Source: an uncultured Pseudomonadota bacterium
GTDB lineage: Bacteria > Pseudomonadota > Gammaproteobacteria > CAJXQU01
Length of the DNA stretch: 64,000 bases
Assembly (NCBI GenBank): GCA_913058255.1
Contig: CAJXQU010000009.1
Coordinates: 31,428 to 95,427, forward strand
Direction of reading: 5' to 3'
Both the position numbers and the translations under genes were made by a program. Below the pieces are notes generated by a model. It did no database searches. It worked only from the letters and a program-made list of their open reading frames with translations, and was not told the DNA's origin. The stretch's first letter is position 1. Each line of letters opens with the position of its first letter. Shown in pieces: positions 36,318 through 45,589 of this stretch.

Positions 36318-37047
36318 TATTCGTCCCTCCTTGTCATTGCATTGTTGTTCAAGATGTCAAATTGATGTGAAAAATTGTCTGCATCCTGCCAAACTTGGAC
36401 TGCATAGAACAAGCCAATCAATAATGGCCAATAAAATCAGGTAGTTAAATTCATCCTGCAAAAAAACAGGCTTAAACCACAAAAAATCGTCTCAAATTAA
36501 CGACAGATCTCAGGTCAAAACCACCCTAACTCATATTAATAAGGCCTGGCTCGACCTTCTTCAAAAGAAGGGTTGAATTTTGCTATCCATAATTAAGGTA
36601 CGACAACACGCGACAGAATAATTAGGAACTTACCCGTCAAATTAGTTAAGGGTTAACCTATTGGTTTGATGCCTTTTCAGAAAAATGGTGAAATTTACTC
36701 TACCACCTCTGGAGTAAAGCCCAAGTCCAATCTATACTCGTTAATGTTACTATTGGAACTTGAACCCACCTTTGAAGCTTCTCAATAGAGTAGCACCGTA
36801 AATATACTTATCAGTGTTTGGCCTTAAACTTTATACACGCCAGTATCGTTTGTCTGCAGATTACAGGCACTCTTCAAAAAGAGAGCAAGCTATTCAACCG
36901 GTTGAAAAAAATTGTTCCAATTAGGCAGACTTTTTTTGCACAGAAAAGGTTTATAACACGGGACAAAATTTCATCTACATTCCCTTATGAAAATAGAGAT
37001 AATGTAGCCTAGACATCTTAGAAATTATTTATACAGAAGAGCAATCA
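36318..37047. other. 730-base spacer without a gene
   Basis: No recognisable gene or RNA. A small CCTTCTT-CAA-AAGAAGG hairpin is at 36555-36571. A short frame at 36818-37012 has no similarity I recognise and no ribosome binding site. It holds the promoters of the divergent PEP-CTERM gene and rlmG. Confidence 0.45.
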
Positions 37048-38229
37048 ATGACTGATACACAAACAACATTCACGCAACTAACCGTTCCACAAGGCAGTTT
37101 TGATCTGTTGCGCTACCCGTTTAGAACTGACGAAAAGCTACGTGCTTGGGATGCGGCGGATGAATACCTTTTAGAGTTCCTCGGGGCCAAGCTGGATGCT
37201 ATTTCATCATCAAAGATCTTAATCATGAATGATGGTTTTGGTACTCTATCGGTGGCTTTGAACGCTTTTACACCGGTTAATTTTTCGGACTCATTGGTAT
37301 CCCAGATTTCTGCGCGTAAAAACTTAGCGGCTAATGGTATTGACGATAAACAAGTAACATTTCTAGAAAGCACCGCTGCACTGGCTGGCGAATTTGATTT
37401 TGTCTTGATTAAGGTGCCGAAGACCTTGGCGCTACTAGAAGATCAACTTTCGCGTATTCAAGCAAATATCACTGAAAAGACGCAAATTATTGCGGCGGGT
37501 ATGGTTAAGAATCTGCCTAAGAAGGTTTGGAAGATTTTGGAGAAATATCTTGGACCTACGACAACGTCTTTAGCTAAAAAGAAGGCGCGGATGATTTTCG
37601 CTACTGTCGATAAGCAGCAAAAAGTTCCGCCCTGCCCGTATCCGGTTCTTTATCAGCTGGAAAATACAGAGTATCAGATTTGTAATCACGCCAATGTTTT
37701 TTCACGCGATAGTTTAGATATTGGAACGCGATTTTTACTCGAAAACCTACCTGAAACGTCTGCTGCTAAAGATATTGTCGATCTGGGTTGTGGCAATGGT
37801 GTCGTTGGGCTGTTGCTTTCTGAACGTTTTCCAGAAGCTAAGATCCATTTTGTTGATGAGTCGTTTATGGCGATTGATTCGGCAAAAGAAACATTTAAGT
37901 TGTATTTAGGGCAAAAGGAAGCTGGAAAGTTGCTTTTTGAAGGTCAACATCAAGCTACTTACCATGTGAGTGATGCTTTAGATGATTTCGACAAAGACTC
38001 AGCTGACTTGATCGTCTGTAACCCTCCATTTCATCAACAACATGCGACCGCTGATAAAGTCGCCATGAATATGTTCTATCAATCACGTAAGGTGCTGAAA
38101 ACATCTGGAGAGCTGTGGGTGATTGGTAATCGTCATCTTAATTATAAGCATCAACTGAAAAAGCTCTTTGGAAATGTCACGGTGGTTGCTGCAAATACCA
38201 AGTTTGTGATCTGCAAAGCCAGCATTTAA
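37048..38229 (+). CDS. rlmG: 23S rRNA (guanine(1835)-N(2))-methyltransferase
   Basis: The 393-residue RsmC/RlmG-type enzyme is made of two tandem methyltransferase folds. The degenerate N-terminal half contains RAWDAADEYLLEFL and VLIKVPKTLALLE. The C-terminal half has the SAM-binding VDLGCGNGVVGLL and the catalytic CNPPFHQQHA motif for exocyclic amine methylation. HNHANVFSRDSLDIGTRF-like (here NHANVFSRDSLDIGTRF) and the C-terminal FGNVTVVAANTKFVI favour RlmG over RsmC. The next gene begins 4 bases downstream. Confidence 0.93.
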   Translation: MTDTQTTFTQLTVPQGSFDLLRYPFRTDEKLRAWDAADEYLLEFLGAKLDAISSSKILIMNDGFGTLSVALNAFTPVNFSDSLVSQISARKNLAANGIDDKQVTFLESTAALAGEFDFVLIKVPKTLALLEDQLSRIQANITEKTQIIAAGMVKNLPKKVWKILEKYLGPTTTSLAKKKARMIFATVDKQQKVPPCPYPVLYQLENTEYQICNHANVFSRDSLDIGTRFLLENLPETSAAKDIVDLGCGNGVVGLLLSERFPEAKIHFVDESFMAIDSAKETFKLYLGQKEAGKLLFEGQHQATYHVSDALDDFDKDSADLIVCNPPFHQQHATADKVAMNMFYQSRKVLKTSGELWVIGNRHLNYKHQLKKLFGNVTVVAANTKFVICKASI

Positions 38230-38233
38230 TGCT

Positions 38234-39169
38234 ATGAGTGCAGCAGTCGACAGCAAGCTGGAAGCACTCACTCAGCTTGAGCAGAACCTCAATGCTGCCC
38301 CTGTACAACGGCTACATCATGCGTCTATTGATAGTTCTGGTGTTGAGGTTTTCATTAAACGTGAAGATTTACTGCATCCGATAATTTCGGGTAATAAGTG
38401 GCGCAAGCTCAAATATATTCTTCAGCATGCGCTTGGTTCAGGTGCGGAACATCTCATCAGTATGGGCGGCCCTTGGTCGAATCATTTGCACGCCCTGTCC
38501 TTTGTCGGCCAGCAATTGGGCATTAAAACCACCGGTATTATCCGTGGAGAAATGCCCACTAATAAATCGGCAACATTACAAGACATGCAACGCTGGGGGA
38601 TGGATCTACTGTTCGTTTCACGTGCTGAGTTCCGCGAGCTACGAAATTTTCATGCGCACGATAGTCAACCTGGCCTAGATTATGATGGTTACTGGATACC
38701 TGAAGGTGGTGCGAGCACTCTCGCACTAAAAGGTGTTGCTGAGCTTACTGATGAGATAGGTGAGGTCAAGTTTGATACGATCACATTGGCTTGTGGGACA
38801 GGCACGACGCTTGCGGGTTTAGCTTCTGCAGCTAAACAAAATCAGTTCTTAGGCTTTGCAGCCTTAAAAGGCGCTGATTTTCTGTGTGATGATGTCGCCA
38901 GTTTACTGCCGTCAGAAAAACACAACTGGTCGATTAATCTTGATTATCACTTTGGAGGCTTTGCGAAAACAGAGCAGCGTCTGTTCGACTTTATGCTGGC
39001 GTTTGAAACACAAACTTCAATACCGCTCGATCCTATCTATACAGGGAAGATGATGTTCGGCTTATTTGAGCTTATCAAACAAGGTTATTTTGCGTCAGGC
39101 CATAAAATTTTAGCTATCCATACAGGAGGGCTTCAAGGACGGGCGGGATTTCAGTTACAATCAGGGTAA
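38234..39169 (+). CDS. PLP-dependent ACC deaminase/D-cysteine desulfhydrase family protein
   Basis: The 311-residue fold-type II PLP enzyme has the cofactor lysine in SGNKWRKLKYIL, the phosphate-binding G-rich loop CGTGTTLAGL and SMGGPWSNHLHALSF. The family includes 1-aminocyclopropane-1-carboxylate deaminase and D-cysteine desulfhydrase; marine bacterial members are mostly of the latter type, but this is not decided by the residues I can see. It is probably co-transcribed with rlmG (4-base gap). Confidence 0.85.
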   Translation: MSAAVDSKLEALTQLEQNLNAAPVQRLHHASIDSSGVEVFIKREDLLHPIISGNKWRKLKYILQHALGSGAEHLISMGGPWSNHLHALSFVGQQLGIKTTGIIRGEMPTNKSATLQDMQRWGMDLLFVSRAEFRELRNFHAHDSQPGLDYDGYWIPEGGASTLALKGVAELTDEIGEVKFDTITLACGTGTTLAGLASAAKQNQFLGFAALKGADFLCDDVASLLPSEKHNWSINLDYHFGGFAKTEQRLFDFMLAFETQTSIPLDPIYTGKMMFGLFELIKQGYFASGHKILAIHTGGLQGRAGFQLQSG

Positions 39170-39236
39170 TTATAATTTGTCATAACAGGTGTAATATGGC
39201 CTGAATATAGACATATAGCTGATTTTTAGGATTTTT

Positions 39237-40421
39237 ATGATAATTCAAGTACCCACGGAAATAGTTCCATTAGATACCTTATTGCCCGATGAACCCCTGC
39301 TAATGATGGGAGCGGGCCCAGTTCCCATTCCAGAACGCGTAGCCGCAGCCAACTCTATCGTAATCAATCATCTGGGTGAAACCATGTCTCAGGTTATCGA
39401 GCAGGTTAAATCAATGTCACGCTATGTCTTCCAAACCGAGTCTCAACACATTCTCGGTGTTGCGGGGCCAGGTTCTGCGGCGATGGAGATGGCGATTGTT
39501 AATATCGTCACGCCAAAGATGAAGGTCTTGAGTATCTGTAATGGTTTTTTCAGTAAACGACTGGCAGAGATGGCTGAGCGCAATGAAGCCAATGTTGTTT
39601 GCATGGATGTGCCTGATGGACAAACGGCTAGTGTTGTAGAGGTTGAAAAATATCTAATTAAGCACAAACCTCAAGTTGTCACGATCGTTCAGGGTGAGAC
39701 ATCAAATACAGTATTCAATCGTTACCTGCCGGAGATTTGTGAACTAGCAAAAAAACATGAGTGCTTAACGATTGTTGATGCTGTTTGCACACTCAGTACA
39801 ATGCCCTTGGATATGGATGGTTGGGAAGTTGATGCCGTTATCACTGGTGGACAAAAAGGTTTATCTTCTATACCGGGAGTTTCTTTAGTAGCGTTTTCAG
39901 AGGTGGCATGGGAGCATATTTCAGCGCGGACAGATCGCCTCCGCCATTGGTGCCTTGATGCAATTTTGGCCGATCAGTTTTGGTATAAAAAAGCCTACCA
40001 CTACACAGCACCCGTTTCAGGGATCCTCGCCATGCATGAAGCGCTGAGATTGATCTGTATTGAAACCTTAGAAAAACGGTTTGATCGACATTTACGATGC
40101 TCGACAGCAATACAAGACGGCATGGAAGCTATGGGCTTAACCTTATTTGTTAAACCAGAAGCTCGGCTTAACTCTGTTATTGGTATATGTGTCCCAGAAG
40201 AGATTCCAGCCAACACGTTACTGAAACATATGTCAGATAATTATCGTGTCGAAATTTCTGGTTCCTTTGGTTTAAACATGGTTAGGATCGGGCAAATGGG
40301 TGAACAAAGTCATGAACATCATTTGTTCAGAACATTACATGCCTTAGGTTCAAGTTTGAAAACATTGGGTATGATAGTTAACTTGCCCGCTGGTATGGCA
40401 GTGTTGGAAAGTAAACTTTAA
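39237..40421 (+). CDS. class V aminotransferase, alanine-glyoxylate/PhnW-like
   Basis: The 394-residue PLP enzyme of the AGT/serine-pyruvate aminotransferase family has the GAGPVPIPERV start motif, VQGETSNTVFNRYLPEI, and the Schiff-base lysine in the TGGQKGLSSIPGVSLVAFS segment. It probably transfers an amino group between a small amino acid and glyoxylate or pyruvate. The usual E. coli-type names do not apply, and the acceptor cannot be told. AGGAT lies close to the ATG. No terminator is seen before the next promoter at 40457. Confidence 0.82.
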   Translation: MIIQVPTEIVPLDTLLPDEPLLMMGAGPVPIPERVAAANSIVINHLGETMSQVIEQVKSMSRYVFQTESQHILGVAGPGSAAMEMAIVNIVTPKMKVLSICNGFFSKRLAEMAERNEANVVCMDVPDGQTASVVEVEKYLIKHKPQVVTIVQGETSNTVFNRYLPEICELAKKHECLTIVDAVCTLSTMPLDMDGWEVDAVITGGQKGLSSIPGVSLVAFSEVAWEHISARTDRLRHWCLDAILADQFWYKKAYHYTAPVSGILAMHEALRLICIETLEKRFDRHLRCSTAIQDGMEAMGLTLFVKPEARLNSVIGICVPEEIPANTLLKHMSDNYRVEISGSFGLNMVRIGQMGEQSHEHHLFRTLHALGSSLKTLGMIVNLPAGMAVLESKL

Positions 40422-40456
40422 AAACAAATACATTGTTACAAAAATAAACCTTATTG

Positions 40457-40484
40457 TTGACACTGGGGTTTTGAGGCATATACT
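40457..40484 (+). promoter_or_regulatory. strong sigma70-like promoter of the rtcB leader
   Basis: A perfect TTGACA (40457-40462), 16 bases, then TATACT (40479-40484), followed by CCGTGC. Transcription should start near 40491. The only things transcribed before the terminator at 40674 are a short leader ORF and a hairpin. Confidence 0.7.
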
Positions 40485-40527
40485 CCGTGCAGTTATTTTA
40501 TTAACCCCTAACAATTCATGAGGAAAG

Positions 40528-40623
40528 ATGAATGCACCAATACATTTTAACAACAAACAAAACACGAGCAGTGGCATTAATAATGTCAGTTTGCTTAACA
40601 ACTATGTATTGAGTCTTTTCTAG
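40528..40623 (+). CDS. 31-codon Asn-rich leader ORF upstream of rtcB
   Basis: ATG at 40528 is preceded by GAGGAAAG at a usable distance. The peptide starts MNAPIHFNNKQNTSSGINNV and ends LNNYVLSLF with a TAG. Eight of 31 codons are Asn, including three Asn-Asn pairs, plus one His and one Tyr, all of the NAY class. It lies between a strong promoter and an intrinsic terminator placed before rtcB. That arrangement suggests an attenuator leader peptide, though a small free protein is also possible. No homologue known to me. Confidence 0.45.
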   Translation: MNAPIHFNNKQNTSSGINNVSLLNNYVLSLF

Positions 40624-40641
40624 TAGATTTTTATCTATTCG

Positions 40642-40669
40642 CTGAAAGACTCATAACGAAGTCTTTCAG
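40642..40669 (+). promoter_or_regulatory. 10-bp hairpin between leader ORF and terminator
   Basis: CTGAAAGACT (40642-40651) and AGTCTTTCAG (40660-40669) pair perfectly around an 8-base loop. CGAAGTCTT in its 3' part recurs in the loop of the next hairpin (40688-40696), so the upstream arm could pair with either. Confidence 0.7.
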
Positions 40670-40673
40670 TCAG

Positions 40674-40714
40674 AAAAAGCCCTGGTTCGAAGTCTTCGAT
40701 CAGGGCTTTTTTTT
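40674..40714 (+). terminator. intrinsic terminator / attenuator before rtcB
   Basis: AAAAAGCCCTG (40674-40684) pairs with CAGGGCTTTTT (40701-40711), followed by more T. A second GCCCTG at 40715-40720 could pair with the same CAGGGC, giving a competing hairpin. The rtcB start is only about 30 bases further on. Confidence 0.88.
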
Positions 40715-40745
40715 GCCCTGAAGAAAATTATTCTTGGTGAATAAA

Positions 40746-41942
40746 ATGCCTATTAAAAGGGTCATAACAAAAGGAAAAGTACCCGTAAAAATATATACGG
40801 ATGAAATAGAACACACGGCGATCAATCAGCTTTGTAATATCGCAGAGTTGCCGTTTATTCATAACCATATTGCCGTCATGCCTGATGTTCATTATGGCGT
40901 TGGCGCAACGGTTGGATCGGTTATTCCAACGAAAGGAGCCATTATCCCCGCTGCGGTTGGTGTTGATATTGGCTGTGGAATGAATGCCGTTCGATTGTCA
41001 TTAACGGCGGTTCAGCTGCCGGATAATTTGCATCGAGTACGAACAGCAATCGAAGCGGCGGTACCTGTTGGTTTTAACATGCATAAAAAAGATATGGCAA
41101 AACGATCAACCTTGGATGCATTAAGAAACAGTTTGATCGCCATTACTGACAAACATCCACGTGTAAATAAAATGCAAAAAAAACCATTCCAAACTTGGGT
41201 TAGACAGTTAGGAACTTTGGGAGGTGGAAATCATTTTATTGAGCTGTGTTTAGATGAAAATAATGATGTTTGGATCATGTTGCACTCTGGCAGTCGTGGA
41301 ATTGGAAATACGATGGGTAAGTATTTTATTGAATTAGCCAAACGAGATATGGGGAAGCAGCTGGGTCACTTACCCGATAAAGACTTAGCGTACTTTACTG
41401 AAGGCGCTGAACATTTTCATGATTACGTTGAAGCCGTACATTGGGCTCAAGATTATGCACTGTTTAACCGGCGTGAAATGATGCGTTTGATTATTGATGC
41501 TTTAACGAAAGTTTTACCTAGGTTTAAAGCAACAAAAGAAGCGATAAATTGCCATCATAATTATGTCGCGGTTGAAAACCATTTTGGTGAAAATGTTTTT
41601 ATTACACGTAAAGGTGCGATTAGTGCGAATGAAGGTGAGCTTGGAATTATACCCGGTAGCATGGGTGCTAAATCTTTTATTGTTCGAGGTAAAGGTAATC
41701 CTAGTTCATTTTGTTCTTGCTCACACGGTGCGGGAAGAAAAATGAGCCGAAGTAAAGCGAAAAGAACATTCAGCGTTAGTGACATGGAGCAACAAACGGA
41801 AGGTATTGAGTGTCGTAAAGACAAAAGCGTTATTGATGAAATCCCTGGTGCTTATAAAGACATTGATCAAGTGATGGAGGATCAATTTGATCTGGTCGAT
41901 GTTGTACATACATTAAAACAAATTGTTTGCGTGAAGGGATAA
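40746..41942 (+). CDS. rtcB: RNA-splicing ligase RtcB
   Basis: The 398-residue product matches the E. coli-type RtcB throughout. Metal-binding D74 and C77 lie in GVDIGCGMNAVR; there are GGGNHFIEL, HSGSRGIGN, INCHHNYV, and the guanylylated histidine H327 in CSHGAGRKMSR. RtcB joins 2',3'-cyclic-phosphate ends to 5'-OH ends using GTP and repairs cleaved tRNA and rRNA. The ATG at 40746 is favoured by GGTGA 5 bases upstream; GTG at 40737 is the alternative. No rtcA or sigma54 activator rtcR is adjacent, unlike in E. coli. Expression should depend on read-through of the terminator at 40674. The next gene begins 6 bases later. Confidence 0.95.
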   Translation: MPIKRVITKGKVPVKIYTDEIEHTAINQLCNIAELPFIHNHIAVMPDVHYGVGATVGSVIPTKGAIIPAAVGVDIGCGMNAVRLSLTAVQLPDNLHRVRTAIEAAVPVGFNMHKKDMAKRSTLDALRNSLIAITDKHPRVNKMQKKPFQTWVRQLGTLGGGNHFIELCLDENNDVWIMLHSGSRGIGNTMGKYFIELAKRDMGKQLGHLPDKDLAYFTEGAEHFHDYVEAVHWAQDYALFNRREMMRLIIDALTKVLPRFKATKEAINCHHNYVAVENHFGENVFITRKGAISANEGELGIIPGSMGAKSFIVRGKGNPSSFCSCSHGAGRKMSRSKAKRTFSVSDMEQQTEGIECRKDKSVIDEIPGAYKDIDQVMEDQFDLVDVVHTLKQIVCVKG

Positions 41943-41948
41943 ATAATT

Positions 41949-42896
41949 ATGGATATTAATATTGCAAAAGAAGTGATTGAGTGTTTGCCGAAAGGTAAGA
42001 CAAACTTCAGTTATTACAAGGATCGTTATGCTGCTTTTATTTTGACACAGGTAATTAATGAACGTTGCCATGTGTCTGAATTAAGGAAAACAAATTATGC
42101 GGGCCTGTTAAATAAAGCGGTGATTAAGGATCTGCTTTGTAACTCTGGAGATGGGATTATTAGACGTAGCGATCTTGAATTACTTTGGTTAGAAAGTTCT
42201 GAGAACTTTTTATTATCTTTAGACACTTGGGGGCATGGTGATCGCAGTTGGGATCAAATTTCTCGTGCGGGCTCTAATTTAGTTTTACAGTTGAATTTTT
42301 CTAATAAACACGAACAAATATTTCGTCAGTTAGTAAAGCCTGATGAAGAGCATGGTTTTAGTTTTTTTGATCATCCTGTTATGAAAAAAGGTCAACGAGA
42401 TATATTTCGAGAAACCTTAGCTTGGGCCAGAATTGATTTTGATTTTACAACGAATGAAGCCTTGATCGAAGAACTACAAACGGATTGGTCAAGAATAGCA
42501 AAACGTATTTCTAAAAGGATTGAAGCAGGAGGATGCTTAGGATATCGCTATGGTACAAACACAACAGTGAGAAAAATGAAACGCTATGTCGAAAGTGTAT
42601 TACAACGTTATGGAAAGATTTGGGATGAAGCGATGTTAACCGCATCGATACAATTTATTCGTCAGGAATTAGGGATTCAAAATATATATCTCCACACACC
42701 GGAGAGTGGTGCGGTGGTGAAAAAAATTAAGCATCGGCAACCACCACGCTCATTGTATACATCCCTACCCCGAAAATTCTGTTTTAAACAAACAGATGAA
42801 GCACCGAAGTTTCTGTCGCAAAACAGATCATTTCGGAAGTTGGAAAAGAAGCTGGGTGGAACTCAGTGGAATTTCCTTGATATGCCATTACTTTAG
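41949..42896 (+). CDS. unknown protein co-transcribed with rtcB
   Basis: The 315-residue soluble protein has no signal or membrane segment. I do not recognise a characterised domain. Striking segments are WGHGDRSWDQISRAGSNLVL, RISKRIEAGGCLGYRYGTNT, YGKIWDEAMLTASIQFIRQE, IYLHTPESGA and PRSLYTSLPRKFCFKQTDEA. The density of conserved-looking aromatic, Gly and basic residues in the C-terminal half suggests a nucleic-acid-related or enzymatic fold. It starts 6 bases after rtcB, so it is almost certainly in the same operon and may act with RNA ligation. Function unknown. Confidence 0.75.
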   Translation: MDINIAKEVIECLPKGKTNFSYYKDRYAAFILTQVINERCHVSELRKTNYAGLLNKAVIKDLLCNSGDGIIRRSDLELLWLESSENFLLSLDTWGHGDRSWDQISRAGSNLVLQLNFSNKHEQIFRQLVKPDEEHGFSFFDHPVMKKGQRDIFRETLAWARIDFDFTTNEALIEELQTDWSRIAKRISKRIEAGGCLGYRYGTNTTVRKMKRYVESVLQRYGKIWDEAMLTASIQFIRQELGIQNIYLHTPESGAVVKKIKHRQPPRSLYTSLPRKFCFKQTDEAPKFLSQNRSFRKLEKKLGGTQWNFLDMPLL

Positions 42897-42957
42897 TTAT
42901 ATTTAGGGTTAAGCTTAAAAGCTAATTATGGCGGTTTAAATTGGTCAGGAGGTATTT

Positions 42958-43215
42958 ATGTTAAGACCAACGAGGACGAGATTGAGAAATCCTGTCGCAA
43001 CGTCACCCTTGTTACGTAAAGGTGGAGTTCATCAACGTTCAAAATCAGGTATTCGAGCTAAGGCAAAGCGTGAAACAGAAAACGCTTTAGCTGACTGGCA
43101 CGAAACTTTGGAAGAAGAATGTATGACTACAATGACTCATTCCCAGAGCGATTCTGGGGATGATCGTCACAAAAACAGCATTTTTATAACTTTTCTCGCT
43201 AAAACCTGCATTTAG
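42958..43215 (+). CDS. small basic protein of unknown function
   Basis: An 85-residue protein with a perfect AGGAGGT 5 bases before its ATG, so it is surely translated. The first 45 residues are very basic (RPTRTRLRNPVATSPLLRKG, then HQRSKSGIRAKAKRE) and resemble ribosome-associated small proteins. The rest is acidic and then hydrophobic (NSIFITFLAKTCI). A CCCAGA/TCTGGG hairpin (43142-43158) lies inside the coding sequence. It sits between the rtcB pair and an EF-G gene. Function not recognised. Confidence 0.65.
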   Translation: MLRPTRTRLRNPVATSPLLRKGGVHQRSKSGIRAKAKRETENALADWHETLEEECMTTMTHSQSDSGDDRHKNSIFITFLAKTCI

Positions 43216-43336
43216 CTTTTCTCTTTTGCCCCATAATTGGGTACAATACGCGGTTTTTTAGAGCTGAAACTTATATTGGCTTTAAAGTTAGCAAACACAA
43301 CAATTATTACTTCACTTTAAACTATCGAGCACGAAT

Positions 43337-45421
43337 ATGACTGATTTAGCGCTTTATCGAAACATTGGCATCTTTGCCCACGTGGACGCGGGTAAAACGA
43401 CCACTTCTGAACGAATCCTTAGCCTTACAGGTAAGATTCATAAAATTGGTGAAGTTCATGATGGTGAAGCGACTACTGACTTCATGGATCAAGAACGTGA
43501 GCGTGGAATTACTATCCAGTCAGCAGCAACGAGTTGCTTTTGGAAAGATCACCGTTTAAATATCATCGATACCCCTGGACACGTTGACTTCACAATAGAA
43601 GTTTATCGTTCTTTGAAAGTACTTGATGGTGGCATCGGTGTTTTCTGTGGCTCTGGTGGTGTTGAGCCTCAGTCAGAAACTAACTGGCGTTATGCGAATG
43701 AATCAGAAGTTGCTCGTATTATTCTTGTTAATAAGCTTGACCGAATGGGTGCTGATTTCTACCGCGTTGTAGAGCAAGTCGAAAACGTACTCGCTGCAAA
43801 CCCTCTCGTTATGGTTCTGCCAATAGGAATAGAAGATGATTTCGTTGGTGTTGTTGACCTACTAACGCGTAAAGCATGGGTTTGGGATGATTCAAGTGAT
43901 CCAGAAAAATATGAATTACTCGACGTCCCTGCTGACATGGTTGAGAAAGTTGAAGAGTACCGCAACAAACTAATCGAAACGGTTGTTGAGCAAGATGATG
44001 ATGTGATGGAAAAGTATCTTGACGGTGAAGAACCTGATATTGATACGATCAAACGATTGATCAAAAAAGGCACTATCGCACTAGATTTCTTCCCAACCTA
44101 CTGTGGTTCAGCCTTTAAGAACAAAGGTATCCAGTTAATATTGGACGCTGTTGTTGATTACCTACCTAATCCTACCGAAGTTAAACCACAGCCTGAAGTT
44201 GATCTTGAAGGTGAAGAAACAGGTGAGTTCGCGATTGTTGATCCTGAAAAACCATTGCGCGCACTTGCATTCAAAATCATGGATGATCGTTTTGGCGCAC
44301 TAACTTTCGTACGTGTTTACTCAGGTAAACTCGAAAAAGGAATGAGTATTCTCAACACCGCGACAGGCAAAACAGAACGAATCGGCCGAATGGTTGAGAT
44401 GCATGCTGATGAGCGTATCGAATTAGAAAGTGCTCAAGCCGGTGATATCATCGCCGTTGTTGGTATGAAGAACGTTCAAACGGGCCACACATTGTGTGAT
44501 ATAAAACAGCCTGCAACGCTTGAACCAATGGTATTCCCTGCCCCAGTGATCTCGATGGCAATCTCACCAAAAGACAAAGCCGCTTCTGAAAAAATGGGTG
44601 TTGCTCTTGGTAAGATGATCAAAGAAGATCCTTCTTTCCACGTAGAGACCGATGAAGATAGCGGTGAAACTATTCTGAAAGGAATGGGTGAATTGCACCT
44701 TGATATCAAAATCGACATCCTAAGACGTACTCATGGTGTTGATGTTGAAGTTGGTAAACCACAAGTAGCTTACCGTGAGACTATCACTAGGCTGACTGAA
44801 GATAGCTACACACACAAAAAACAATCGGGTGGTTCTGGTCAGTTTGCTAAAATTGATTACACAATCGAGCCAGGCGAAACAGGTGCTGGTTTTGAGTTTG
44901 AATCAAAAGTAACGGGTGGTAATGTTCCTCGTGAATTTTGGCCTGCTGTTGAGAAAGGCTTCAAGTCAATGCTTGGTCAAGGTGTATTGGCTGGCTTCCC
45001 TTGCTTAGATTTTAAAGTGACATTGACTGACGGTGGCTTCCACGCGGTTGACTCCTCTGCTGTTGCCTATGAAATTGCTGCAAAGGGTGCTTTCCGTCAA
45101 TCGATTCCTAAGGCAGGACCTCAGCTACTTGAGCCAATCATGAAAGTTGATGTGTTCACACCGGATGATCACGTTGGTGATGTTATCGGTGATTTAAACC
45201 GTCGTCGAGGCATGATTAAATCACAAGATGCGGGTCCAACGGGTGTTCGTGTTAAAGCAGATGTTCCTTTGAGCGACATGTTTGGTTACATCGGTGATTT
45301 GCGTACGTTTACTTCTGGTCGTGGGCAATTCTCTATGGAATTTTCACACTATATGCCTTGTCCTAAGAATGTTTCGGAAGAAGTCATCAAGGAAGTACAA
45401 GAACGTAACGAGAAAAAATAA
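43337..45421 (+). CDS. fusA: elongation factor G, stand-alone paralogue (EF-G2 type)
   Basis: The 694-residue translational GTPase has AHVDAGKTT, the switch [29 protein letters not shown] and NKLDRMG. All five EF-G domains are present, ending with the [12 protein letters not shown] domain V signature. It is not in the rpsL-rpsG-fusA-tuf operon; this isolated form, with [16 protein letters not shown] and [15 protein letters not shown], is the second EF-G found in Vibrio, Shewanella and Pseudomonas. It may serve translocation or ribosome recycling. I cannot exclude that it is the only EF-G of this organism. A terminator follows. Confidence 0.92.
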   Translation: MTDLALYRNIGIFAHVDAGKTTTSERILSLTGKIHKIGEVHDGEATTDFMDQERERGITIQSAATSCFWKDHRLNIIDTPGHVDFTIEVYRSLKVLDGGIGVFCGSGGVEPQSETNWRYANESEVARIILVNKLDRMGADFYRVVEQVENVLAANPLVMVLPIGIEDDFVGVVDLLTRKAWVWDDSSDPEKYELLDVPADMVEKVEEYRNKLIETVVEQDDDVMEKYLDGEEPDIDTIKRLIKKGTIALDFFPTYCGSAFKNKGIQLILDAVVDYLPNPTEVKPQPEVDLEGEETGEFAIVDPEKPLRALAFKIMDDRFGALTFVRVYSGKLEKGMSILNTATGKTERIGRMVEMHADERIELESAQAGDIIAVVGMKNVQTGHTLCDIKQPATLEPMVFPAPVISMAISPKDKAASEKMGVALGKMIKEDPSFHVETDEDSGETILKGMGELHLDIKIDILRRTHGVDVEVGKPQVAYRETITRLTEDSYTHKKQSGGSGQFAKIDYTIEPGETGAGFEFESKVTGGNVPREFWPAVEKGFKSMLGQGVLAGFPCLDFKVTLTDGGFHAVDSSAVAYEIAAKGAFRQSIPKAGPQLLEPIMKVDVFTPDDHVGDVIGDLNRRRGMIKSQDAGPTGVRVKADVPLSDMFGYIGDLRTFTSGRGQFSMEFSHYMPCPKNVSEEVIKEVQERNEKK

Positions 45422-45466
45422 TTTTAGCGATGTCTAGCTAGCTGGATGTTTTTTCTAGCTAACTTA

Positions 45467-45520
45467 AAAGGGCCATTATTATGAAGGGAGTTTCTCTTGA
45501 TAGTAATGGTCTTTTTTTTT
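45467..45520 (+). terminator. terminator after fusA
   Basis: An imperfect long stem (GGCCATTATTAT with ATAGTAATGGTC) is followed by nine T. It closes the rtcB-fusA stretch. Confidence 0.75.
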
Positions 45521-45589
45521 AACTCGATAAAAGTTTAGAGAGCTAAACTTTACTTATTCATTCAAAGTCTCATAGATAAATAAAACATC

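Noticed and set aside
40642..40714. Classical trp-type attenuator with mutually exclusive 1:2, 2:3 and 3:4 stems
   Set aside because: The first hairpin and the terminator do not overlap and can form together; only a weak alternative pairing through the repeated CGAAGTCTT is possible, so the exact classical layout is not supported.
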